Shown: positions 57,841-64,000 of the stretch, in pieces
How positions within the stretch are numbered: the stretch's first letter is position 1
Layout: every line of letters begins with the position of its first letter
Source of the DNA: Alkalibacterium thalassium
GTDB lineage: Bacteria; Bacillota; Bacilli; Lactobacillales; Carnobacteriaceae_A
DNA: 64,000 nucleotides
NCBI RefSeq assembly: GCF_900101165.1
Contig: NZ_FNFK01000001.1
Coordinates: forward strand, 1-64,000
Direction: 5' to 3'
Notes under the pieces: model-generated
What the model was told of the DNA's origin: nothing
The model's input: only the letters and a program-made list of their open reading frames with translations
Databases searched by the model: none
Position numbers and translations under genes: made by a program

Positions 57841-58272
57841 ATGGAATCACCAGGCAATACAGATGCGCTGCTAGAAAAGGTCACAGAGATGAATCAGCTT
57901 TACAAGCAGGTAGCTGAACTGATGCTTCATGAACATGGTCTGTCAAGCTCGGCAATAAATCTGATCAAACTGATCGGCAACGATGAGTGCACGCTAAAAG
58001 ACATTACTCAGAAAAGCCGGCTGGATAAATCAACAGTCAGTCGACAGATGAATGCACTTGTCAAAAAGGAATTTGTGACTAAAACCACTGGAGAAGACAA
58101 ACGATATGCTTACTTCACACTAACTGATAAAGCCCTGGATGTATTCTCCAATTATCATAAACATCTTGAAGAGAAGTTTGAGTCCATTCTTTCCGGCTGG
58201 ACTGAAGAAGAGGTCCATATGCTGACAGTTCTGATCGGGAGGTTGAACCGGAGCATGACCAACCGCATATAA
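57841..58272 (+). CDS. MarR family transcriptional regulator
   Basis: A 143-residue dimeric winged-helix protein. The recognition helix region is LKDITQKSRLDKSTVSRQMN (about 52-71) and the wing is KTTGEDKRYAYFTLTDKA (about 80-97). Its ligand is unknown. It follows GAGAGGGGTAATTGA, precedes an ECF S component by 28 bp and has a palindrome at its transcription start. It probably controls the vitamin transporter gene and itself. Confidence 0.9.
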   Translation: MESPGNTDALLEKVTEMNQLYKQVAELMLHEHGLSSSAINLIKLIGNDECTLKDITQKSRLDKSTVSRQMNALVKKEFVTKTTGEDKRYAYFTLTDKALDVFSNYHKHLEEKFESILSGWTEEEVHMLTVLIGRLNRSMTNRI

Positions 58273-58300
58273 TAGAATAGGTAAGAGAGGAGGAAAACGA

Positions 58301-58903
58301 ATGCTAACAAACAAGAAAATGTCTAAACCCCATCGTATCGCCTTACTGGGGATTCTTACTGCAATCATACTGATTCAGAACTTTGTGCCGTTTCTGGGGA
58401 ATATTCCAATTCCACCACTCAATCCGACAATCATACATATCACAGTCATCGTTGCAACGTTGACTATGAGTACGACGGACGGAATCATTATCGGTGCAGT
58501 TTGGGGAATCACTCGAATGATACGTGCCTATACTATGCCGGCAACGCCTCTGGATCTTTTACTTTGGACGCATCCAATGATCGCTCTTGTTCCTAGAATG
58601 CTGATTGGACTCTTTACTGGTCTGTCTTATCGTCTGTCACACAGACTGTTTCCAAAGAAAGATAAAATGGCACTCGCCAGTGCGTCGGTCGTAGGATCTT
58701 TTACAAATACAATTTTTGTCCTGTTTTTCATCTATCTCTTTTTTGGAGAAGCTTATGCTCAGGCAATCGATGTAGACATCAGCAATCTGGCTGGAGCTTT
58801 GGCAATCATAGTAGGAACGAATGGGGTAGCAGAAGCTATTGCAGCTGCTATCATTGCTCCTCTAGTTACGATTCCACTTAGAAAGATTACGATGAAAAAA
58901 TAA
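58301..58903 (+). CDS. ECF transporter S component, substrate uncertain (pantothenate-like)
   Basis: A 200-residue membrane protein with five to six hydrophobic segments. PLNPTIIHITVIVATLTM (about 39-56) and a glycine-rich GIIIGAVWGITRM stretch (about 61-73) resemble pantothenate-type S components that energise through a shared ECF module. Substrate is inference only. It follows GAGAGGAGGAAAACGA and is cotranscribed with the MarR gene. Confidence 0.8.
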   Translation: MLTNKKMSKPHRIALLGILTAIILIQNFVPFLGNIPIPPLNPTIIHITVIVATLTMSTTDGIIIGAVWGITRMIRAYTMPATPLDLLLWTHPMIALVPRMLIGLFTGLSYRLSHRLFPKKDKMALASASVVGSFTNTIFVLFFIYLFFGEAYAQAIDVDISNLAGALAIIVGTNGVAEAIAAAIIAPLVTIPLRKITMKK

Positions 58904-58916
58904 TTACTGATAAATG

Positions 58917-58980
58917 ACTCTTCATCTGGCGCTTCTCCTTTTACTACTAAGGAAAAGCAGGCTGATGAAGAGTTTTCTAT
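58917..58980 (+). terminator. Terminator of the marR-ECF operon
   Basis: ACTCTTCATC and GCTTCTCCTT pair with AAGGAAAAGC and GATGAAGAGT with small internal loops, followed by TTTCTATTT. Confidence 0.9.
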
Positions 58981-59011
58981 TTAAATACTAAGTGTTATTG
59001 TTTTCAATGTA

Positions 59012-59468
59012 ATGGAAAGCCAATGTGACAACTCAAATAAAAATCCGGAAACTGATTATGGTGGATTGTTTGGATTTGGAAAACTGAATGGAGACTACCC
59101 AGGTGGTCAGGCAGAGTTTCTTCGTGTGCCTTATGCGGATCAGAATTCCTTCAAAATACCTGACCAGTCAGTGCCGGACGAAAAAGTACTCTTCTTATCG
59201 GATATTGTTCCTACAGCTTACTGGAGTGTACTTGACTCCAGGGTCAAACTTCCCAATCAACAACATCTTCGCCAGAAACATCACATTGAAGACAGGTCAG
59301 ACGCCCGTGCCTCATTTCATGCCAAAACTCTATGACATGATAATGAAAGGTGACATTGATCCCAGTGACATCATCACGCATGTCATGCCAATGGAACAAG
59401 CGTCTACTGCCTATGATCTGTTCGACAAAAAAGAAGACAACAACATTAAATTTGTCCTGAAACCATAA
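59012..59468 (+). pseudogene. Zinc-dependent alcohol dehydrogenase remnant
   Basis: Fragment one (59012-59224) encodes the metal-loop to Rossmann border of the family (ESQCDNSNKNPETDYGG, then YPGGQAEFLRVPYADQN and LFLSDIVPTAYWSV). Fragment two, in another frame (about 59223-59468), encodes the C-terminus (VYLTPGSNFPINNIFARN and NITLKTGQTPVPHF, ending IKFVLKP). The N-terminal catalytic domain and most of the NAD-binding domain are gone, and the junction shifts frame. Two overlapping open frames of 107 and 126 codons cover it but neither is a plausible protein. Confidence 0.9.
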
Positions 59469-59483
59469 TCCGGTCAGGCCCAG

Positions 59484-59525
59484 CCCGCTCTGCGAGGGAA
59501 CTCACCTCTCAGAAAGGGTTTTTTA
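59484..59525 (+). terminator. Terminator of the lost alcohol dehydrogenase gene
   Basis: CCCGCTCTGCGAGG pairs with CCTCTCAGAAAGGG with small bulges, followed by TTTTTT. Confidence 0.75.
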
Positions 59526-59764
59526 TACTAGTTATGCTTAACTAACTAAAATATAGTATAGATAAAGGTGTTGAAGTGTACAGGTTTATTCCCTCTTATT
59601 ATTACATAATTCGCTATTTTTTATAAAACTAAGTCATTTGATACCCTTTTGTCGGTTTTGTATCTGATTTGTCATGTCCTGATTCTATTCGTTGTGCTAC
59701 ACTTTTTAACAGTGGTATAATTTACTTAATATCATCAACTACTTCTTATGGAGGCAACTGAAAT

Positions 59765-60445
59765 ATGAAACAGACACGGACAAATAGAAAGAATAATACA
59801 CCAAATACACCAAAAGGGCCTAAGAATAATACACCTGAAAAAATCTATTACGGAATCATAGCTGTATTGCTGGTCGTGCTGATTGGCATCATGGCATTTA
59901 TTTTCATGAACAGGGAATCTGCGGTCGATTTTGATGCTGATAACGGCACACCTGATTCTGAATTCCTTACTGATACTGAAGACGAAGATGAAGTCGACGT
60001 AGAGGAAGAACCTGCCGAAGAAGATCAGAATAATAATGGTGAAGAAGAAGCCAGTGATACTGATGAAGAACCCGTCGATGATTCTGACGATGAGACTGCT
60101 GAAGATACAGAAGTAGACTCAGAGGAAGAAGAAGAGAATACATCGGATGAAACCAGCTATGAAGTTACTGAAAATGCACCGCTTGATGAAACTCACAATA
60201 CGAACTACAGTGAAGGGTCAAGCGACCGTGTAGCAATCGCCAATGCTGTATCATCAGTGACTGGGCTGAACCAGAGTGATATGATCACCTGGCGTGTAGG
60301 GAACAACGGTCCTGGACAAGTCTTTGCAGTCATGTCCGACAGCGGACGCAATGATGTGTATCGTGTGCTCCTTCAGTTCGGAGACGGACAGTGGCATGTA
60401 ACTAGTGTTGAGGAACTTGCGGAAGTCCCTGCAGAATTCAGATAA
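59765..60445 (+). CDS. YrrS-like membrane protein (DUF1510)
   Basis: A 226-residue protein with a basic, asparagine-rich cytoplasmic N-terminus (1-25), one membrane helix (about 27-50), a long aspartate/glutamate-rich extracellular linker (about 53-150) and a compact C-terminal domain of about 75 residues (VAIANAVSSVTGL to ELAEVPAEFR). That layout and the C-terminal YRVLLQFGDGQWHVTSVE stretch match the YrrS/DUF1510 family, linked to cell-wall synthesis by context in other species. It follows TATGGAGGCAACTGAAAT and is monocistronic. Confidence 0.82.
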   Translation: MKQTRTNRKNNTPNTPKGPKNNTPEKIYYGIIAVLLVVLIGIMAFIFMNRESAVDFDADNGTPDSEFLTDTEDEDEVDVEEEPAEEDQNNNGEEEASDTDEEPVDDSDDETAEDTEVDSEEEEENTSDETSYEVTENAPLDETHNTNYSEGSSDRVAIANAVSSVTGLNQSDMITWRVGNNGPGQVFAVMSDSGRNDVYRVLLQFGDGQWHVTSVEELAEVPAEFR

Positions 60446-60473
60446 GTTCTACCTGTTAATTATATCGATTACG

Positions 60474-60502
60474 ACCTGCCTGATGAACGGGCAGGTTTTT
60501 TT
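60474..60502 (+). terminator. Terminator of the yrrS-like gene
   Basis: ACCTGCC pairs with GGGCAGGT, followed by TTTTTT. Confidence 0.92.
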
Positions 60503-60588
60503 GCTCATAAACATAAGGGAACAGACGCATTTTTTTCGTTTTCATCCGCCTAACATGTTAAAATGATATAAAAGAATAGGAGGCGCCT

Positions 60589-61872
60589 ATGAAATTTTCA
60601 GACAATAAATACAATATGATTCAAGACATCCTTGAGAAAACCGAAGCTGAAATTGAAAAAATGAACCCTGTCAATATTCTGATTGCCGGAAAAACAGGAG
60701 TTGGAAAGAGTACCTTGATCAACAGTGTGTTCAGGGAAAACCTTGCAGATACCGGAATAGGGAAGCCTGTTACTAAACATTTAAGGCGTATATCTAAAGA
60801 AGGCATCCCAATTGCTCTGTATGACACCAGAGGGCTCGAATTGAACCCGAAAGTTCAAAAAGATATAAAGAACGAAATTTTCGATCTAGTTGAACAGAAT
60901 AAGCAGACCAGAGATGCTGTTCATGTCGTCTACTACTGCATTCAGGCTAATTCATCACGAATAGAGGAGACGGAAATCGACTTGATCAAAGAAATTTCCT
61001 CTGTTCTTCCAGTCATACTGGTTCTGACCCAATCGATCGGTAAGCCTGCTGAAGAGTTCAACGCGTACCTGGAGAATCTCAATCTTCCAGTAGCCGCTGT
61101 TCAGAACATTATGGCTGAACCTTATGAAATTACAGAAGATTATGTTATTCCTGCATTTGGTCTAAAAGAACTGATCGACAAGACTCTTCAACTGATACCG
61201 AAAGAGGTACATGATGCTTTTATGAACGCCCAGCACGCTGATATCGAGCGCAAAGCTAAAGCGGCCAGACGTTGGGCTTCCCGTTATGTGGCGACTACAT
61301 TTGGAGTCGGTTTCGCACCGATCCCGTTTTCAGATGCCTCTGTACTGATTCCCATGCAAGTCACTTTACTCGCTCACATTACAGCTATATTCGGGATTTC
61401 AATGGATAAGTCGACCATAGTTAGTCTGATTGCTGCTGTAGGAGGCACCGGTTCAGCTACTATGATCGGGAAAACCATTGTCGCGAATGCATTTAAGTTC
61501 ATTCCAGGAGCGGGTACCCTTATAGGTGGACTGATCAGCGGGACGACCGCTTCGATCGTGACAAGTGCTCTCGGACTTAGCTACATCGAAGTATTGAGTA
61601 TTATTGCTACGAAAGAGCGGGAAGGCGAAAGCATTGACTTAGGATTGATCGAACGGCTTATGCGCACTCAGTTTAAGAAAAACATAAAGTTGAATCGTAA
61701 GGAACTAAAGACGAAAGATCTCGAGTTTGAAGGGGATGATGCGTTGAATGATGCCCACAAGACCTACCAAGAGATGGAAGAAGACACTAGACGTCCAAGC
61801 AAAGCTCAGAAAACAAGCCGTGCCCTTTCAAAATTTATCAGCCGGCACAATCCTTTTAACAAAAATAAATAG
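60589..61872 (+). CDS. Dynamin/Era-like GTPase with C-terminal DUF697 membrane region
   Basis: A 427-residue protein. The N-terminal GTPase domain has G1 AGKTGVGKST (about 33-42), a probable switch I threonine in GKPVTKHLR and G3 DTRGLE (near 79-84). The canonical NKxD G4 motif is not obvious; LVLTQS occupies its place. The C-terminal part (about 215-345) is the hydrophobic, glycine/alanine-rich DUF697 type (PIPFSDASVLIPMQ, then GGLISGTTASIV). Cellular role is unknown. It follows AGGAGGCGCCT and is monocistronic. Confidence 0.85.
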   Translation: MKFSDNKYNMIQDILEKTEAEIEKMNPVNILIAGKTGVGKSTLINSVFRENLADTGIGKPVTKHLRRISKEGIPIALYDTRGLELNPKVQKDIKNEIFDLVEQNKQTRDAVHVVYYCIQANSSRIEETEIDLIKEISSVLPVILVLTQSIGKPAEEFNAYLENLNLPVAAVQNIMAEPYEITEDYVIPAFGLKELIDKTLQLIPKEVHDAFMNAQHADIERKAKAARRWASRYVATTFGVGFAPIPFSDASVLIPMQVTLLAHITAIFGISMDKSTIVSLIAAVGGTGSATMIGKTIVANAFKFIPGAGTLIGGLISGTTASIVTSALGLSYIEVLSIIATKEREGESIDLGLIERLMRTQFKKNIKLNRKELKTKDLEFEGDDALNDAHKTYQEMEEDTRRPSKAQKTSRALSKFISRHNPFNKNK

Positions 61873-61885
61873 GTTAATACGTTGT

Positions 61886-61920
61886 CCTGATAGGCTTAGT
61901 TTCCCCTATCAGGCTTTTTT
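61886..61920 (+). terminator. Terminator of the GTPase gene
   Basis: CCTGATAGG (61886-61894) pairs with CCTATCAGG (61905-61913), followed by CTTTTTT. Confidence 0.93.
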
Positions 61921-62132
61921 GTGAAAAATCGACTTTATAATAATTTACTTTTAAACAATCTTGCGTTCTGCAATCAAGCCTATTTTGTAGAATAATTAAA
62001 TTAGTTGCTATAGACAATTTCATAGGTGCAACTATGCTTGTTAGGAAAATTGGAATAAGAATATAAAGATTAACAACCGGTTTTAAAATTGGAATAGCTC
62101 TGGAATAATATTTTTTTAGAGAGGACTATACC

Positions 62133-62300
62133 AAGCAAGTAACATATGAACAATCTGGTAAGAAACGAAAACAGGCAAGATCAATAATTCAATATAAGCG
62201 TTATTTCAATGTCGATCATTCCACTGATCCTGATTTACCTGTTCTTATCTATGCACATCATCGTCGTCGTGACTGGTGGTGGAGTGAAAATGTAAGCTGA
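62133..62300 (+). pseudogene. Small basic protein gene whose start codon appears lost
   Basis: A 55-codon frame (QVTYEQSGKKRKQARSIIQY, then KRYFNVDHSTDPDLPVL.. ending RRRDWWWSENVS) has protein-like composition. It begins seven bases after AGAGAGGA with AAG where an ATG would be expected; no ATG, GTG or TTG occurs in this frame after the upstream TAA. An ATG at 62144 is out of frame and gives only 13 codons. It is probably a gene inactivated by one base change, or a fragment; the family is not recognised. Confidence 0.45.
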
Positions 62301-62336
62301 AAATTTTAGCTCATCAATCACTTTCTTTCCATTATG

Positions 62337-62387
62337 AATACCCTATCCTCTTCAACACGCTGACTTGAAGGGGATAGGGTATTTTTA
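62337..62387 (+). terminator. Terminator after the 55-codon frame
   Basis: AATACCCTATCC (62337-62348) pairs with GGATAGGGTATT (62372-62383), with an inner TTCAA/TTGAA stem, followed by TTT. Confidence 0.9.
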
Positions 62388-62484
62388 GTATGCAAGAGCA
62401 TAGATTTCTTGCTGCAGGAGATCCAGCTTAATCACGTGAATTCAGATACTCGGTAGATTTCATCTTAAGAATACGATAAAAGTG

Positions 62485-62830
62485 GCATCTAAAGTTGTGT
62501 AGCGACAGTTTCTGCCATTTACGTCTAATTAAACTGCGCTTAGAGACAATAATAGTGACACTTTATAAAGTTACGACATGATGGATCTATAACTAGAAAG
62601 AATCTAACGTCAAGTTATCTGGTGAGAAAAATATAAGCTGCAGCTAGAAAGCCTTTAGTGACAGTTTTCTTGTTGTCTACGAAATAAACTACAGCTATAA
62701 GGCTGTTAGTGACATCTCCTTAAGTTTTTAAAGAATAAAATGTAACTAGACAGCGTCTAGTTATACCTTATCAAAAAGAAAGTATGTAAAGTCAAACTAG
62801 AAACAGCTTAATGACAGATCTTCAGATAAA
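62485..62830. repeat. Family B tandem repeat array 2 (seven about 51-bp units)
   Basis: Anchored on TAGTGACAG and variants, copies start at 62500, 62553, 62605, 62656, 62707, 62758 and 62809, so spacings are 53, 52, 51, 51, 51 and 51 bp. Units share AAATAAACTACAGCTA-like starts and an inverted repeat; in unit six TAACTAGA (62743-62750) and TCTAGTTA (62756-62763) pair perfectly over a five-base loop. No coding frame is present. The array ends just before the terminator of the DUF1456 gene. Confidence 0.88.
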
Positions 62831-62837
62831 TTAATAG

Positions 62838-62875
62838 AAAAAATGAGCTTAGATCATATTAGAATGATCTAAGCT
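62838..62875 (-). terminator. Terminator of the DUF1456 gene
   Basis: On the minus strand AGCTTAGATCAT pairs with ATGATCTAAGCT and is followed by CATTTTTTC. Confidence 0.9.
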
Positions 62876-62899
62876 GGACGATACGTAAGGCTATTATAA

Positions 62900-63439
62900 T
62901 CAATTGGAAGATTCGTCTCCACGCAAGTGATGGGCGAGTCCTTTCAGGAAATTACGTGCATACCGGTCGCCGCACTCTTTGTAGTTCCGGTGACCTTCTT
63001 TCCTTAAAACAGCACTTAATTCACTATTTGAGATGTGGACACCAGTGTCGTCTAAGATGTCCAGTATATCATCACTGGTGAGTGTAAGAGCTATTTTGAC
63101 TTTCTTTATCAGGACGTTATTTACATCTTTATCGTGCTTGATAAGTCTGGTCTGTTTAACCGGCTCACCAGTAGCAGTGACTTGTTGTCCACGCTTAAAC
63201 ACAATCAGTCCATTTAGAAATGATTCGAATAGCTGGTTGCTACATTCTTTAGCATAGGTGTTCTCGGTAAAGTCATCTTCTTCATCGGAGGTAGCTTCAG
63301 AAGACTCGACTTTCTTCAATAGCAGCTGAACCTCTTCCAAGGATAAATCTTGATGGCCTAATTTGAATATTTCCTGAGTTTCTTCATCTTTTAAATCCAG
63401 TGCGTACCTTAATCGTAATAGACGATCATTATTGTTCAT
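62900..63439 (-). CDS. DUF1456 family protein (YehS-like)
   Basis: A 179-residue soluble protein with two copies of the DUF1456 repeat: NDRLLRLRYALDLKDEETQEI at about 4-24 and NNVLIKKVKIALTLTSDDIL at about 106-125, each followed by a similar helix. The segment CSNQLFESFLNGLIVFKRG (about 66-84) is the conserved FLxGLIxxKRG block. No biochemical role is known. It is transcribed alone and converges on repeat array B2. Confidence 0.88.
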   Translation of the reverse strand: MNNNDRLLRLRYALDLKDEETQEIFKLGHQDLSLEEVQLLLKKVESSEATSDEEDDFTENTYAKECSNQLFESFLNGLIVFKRGQQVTATGEPVKQTRLIKHDKDVNNVLIKKVKIALTLTSDDILDILDDTGVHISNSELSAVLRKEGHRNYKECGDRYARNFLKGLAHHLRGDESSN

Positions 63440-63749
63440 GTTTGCGGCCTCATTTCACAAAATTAGATTCCATACGAACAGTATAACAAAAATGAGTTAC
63501 TGTGATTAAATATATTAGACAGATATTAGATTGTTGAGCCCAACTATAGAACGTCTGTTATGATTAGTTATGTGGAAGAACGTTGGAAATAAGATCATCA
63601 AGAAGATTCTAATGACATTTTTCTAATGGATACAATTGGCACTCCTCGAAACTAAACGTAGTCCAGACTATCGAGGTCTGAATCACTGATCAAAATCATT
63701 CTGTTTTCTGTTATACTGTATTGGAGTCAACAACTTTAGGAGTGAGTAT
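63440..63749. other. Divergent intergenic region with a bulged hairpin
   Basis: No gene is supported in this stretch between divergent genes. At 63645-63677 CCTCGA and TAGTC pair with GACTA and TCGAGG, leaving a nine-base bulge. A TATACT -10 element for the following gene lies near 63712. Confidence 0.45.
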
Positions 63750-64000
63750 ATGAGTAAGAATAGAAACAATAAGCATAATAATCAGCCCAAGAAAAAGTCT
63801 GAGGTGATTCGTAAAGGAACGAAACAGGTCAATAAAAAAGGTACAACGAATTATACAGTGGAAGAGGAGACGACCCTGCTGCCGTATTTGTTGACCGTCA
63901 TCACAAACAAAAGCCGAAATGCGGTTAAATCTATACTGACTAGAGGTCAGGTGTCGGTGAACGGAGAAGAGACCACTAAGCATAATTACCCGCTTAAACC
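63750..64000 (+). CDS. S4 domain RNA-binding protein (partial, runs off the window)
   Basis: The first 83 codons are visible. A lysine/asparagine-rich N-terminus (about 1-32) precedes an S4 domain (EETTLLPYLLTVITNKSRNA, then VKSILTRGQVSVNGEETTKH) of the small stand-alone type. The ATG follows AGGAGTGAGTAT. Its target RNA is unknown, and the C-terminus is outside the window. Confidence 0.82.
   Translation, partial: MSKNRNNKHNNQPKKKSEVIRKGTKQVNKKGTTNYTVEEETTLLPYLLTVITNKSRNAVKSILTRGQVSVNGEETTKHNYPLK

Noticed and set aside
57683-57850. N-terminal extension of RqcH
   Set aside because: The family start SFDGLF with AAAGGAG upstream is at 57682; the extension overlaps the divergent marR promoter.
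59088-59468. An intact 126-residue protein
   Set aside because: Only its C-terminal half resembles a dehydrogenase; the first half is the wrong frame of the preceding fragment.

Overview
The window is chromosomal DNA of a low-GC Gram-positive bacterium of the order Lactobacillales. Typical markers are RpmG of the LAB type, a RexB-like AddB without an N-terminal P-loop, glyQ/glyS under a T-box, rpoD next to dnaG, a class B PBP beside sodA, and ECF-type vitamin transporters. A BCCT osmolyte transporter and several very acidic exported or membrane-anchored proteins fit a halophilic or alkaliphilic member of the Carnobacteriaceae (Alkalibacterium/Marinilactibacillus type). That placement is an inference, not a proof. 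No rRNA, tRNA, CRISPR array or prophage is visible.

Layout. 1-1.6 kb: a complete ISLre2-type insertion sequence directly upstream of argR. 1.7-9.8 kb: argR, a phosphohexomutase, zwf (minus strand), an aldehyde dehydrogenase remnant, a CshB-type helicase, a 51-bp repeat array, a DUF1189 membrane protein (minus) and sodA. 10-20 kb: class B PBP, an IS200/IS605-like relic, rpmG (minus), a BCCT transporter, three small envelope or unknown proteins, a rhomboid protease, glcK, a YqgU-like lipoprotein and a rhodanese-like protein. 20-32 kb: an MFS exporter, a PPDK regulatory protein (minus), a Fur/Zur regulator, rpsU, yqeY, a second repeat array, then phoH-ybeY-dgkA-cdd-era-recO and T-box-glyQ-glyS. 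32-43 kb: an ABC exporter, niaR-niaX, dnaG-rpoD, rplY, a broken stress gene, trmK-nif3-like and pepT. 43-50.5 kb: the addB(rexB)-addA recombination nuclease. 50.5-64 kb: a third repeat array, a minus-strand envelope operon (YkyA lipoprotein, polysaccharide deacetylase, glycoside-hydrolase-like protein), lspA-rluD-pyrR, rqcH (minus), a marR-ECF transporter pair, an alcohol dehydrogenase remnant, a YrrS-like protein, a GTPase with a DUF697 region, a fourth repeat array, a DUF1456 protein (minus) and the start of an S4-domain gene.

Most genes are conserved housekeeping functions: RNA modification and turnover, ribosome assembly, DNA repair, cell-wall synthesis and translation. Regulation is readable at several points: a glycine T-box before glyQS, a 20-bp palindrome at the -10 of niaX next to the NiaR gene, a near-palindrome just after the -10 of the marR-ECF operon, and AT-rich direct repeats over the argR promoter.

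The most unusual content is intergenic. Four arrays of about 51-bp tandem repeats fall into two sequence families (A at 24.3 and 50.6 kb, B at 7.7 and 62.5 kb). All have the same period, every unit carries a short inverted repeat, and three of the four lie between convergent genes. Three decayed genes (aldehyde dehydrogenase, zinc alcohol dehydrogenase, YflT-like stress protein) show recent gene loss. Several intact genes have lost key residues: the Fe-S cysteines of AddB/RexB, the rhodanese cysteine, and one arginine-contact aspartate of ArgR.
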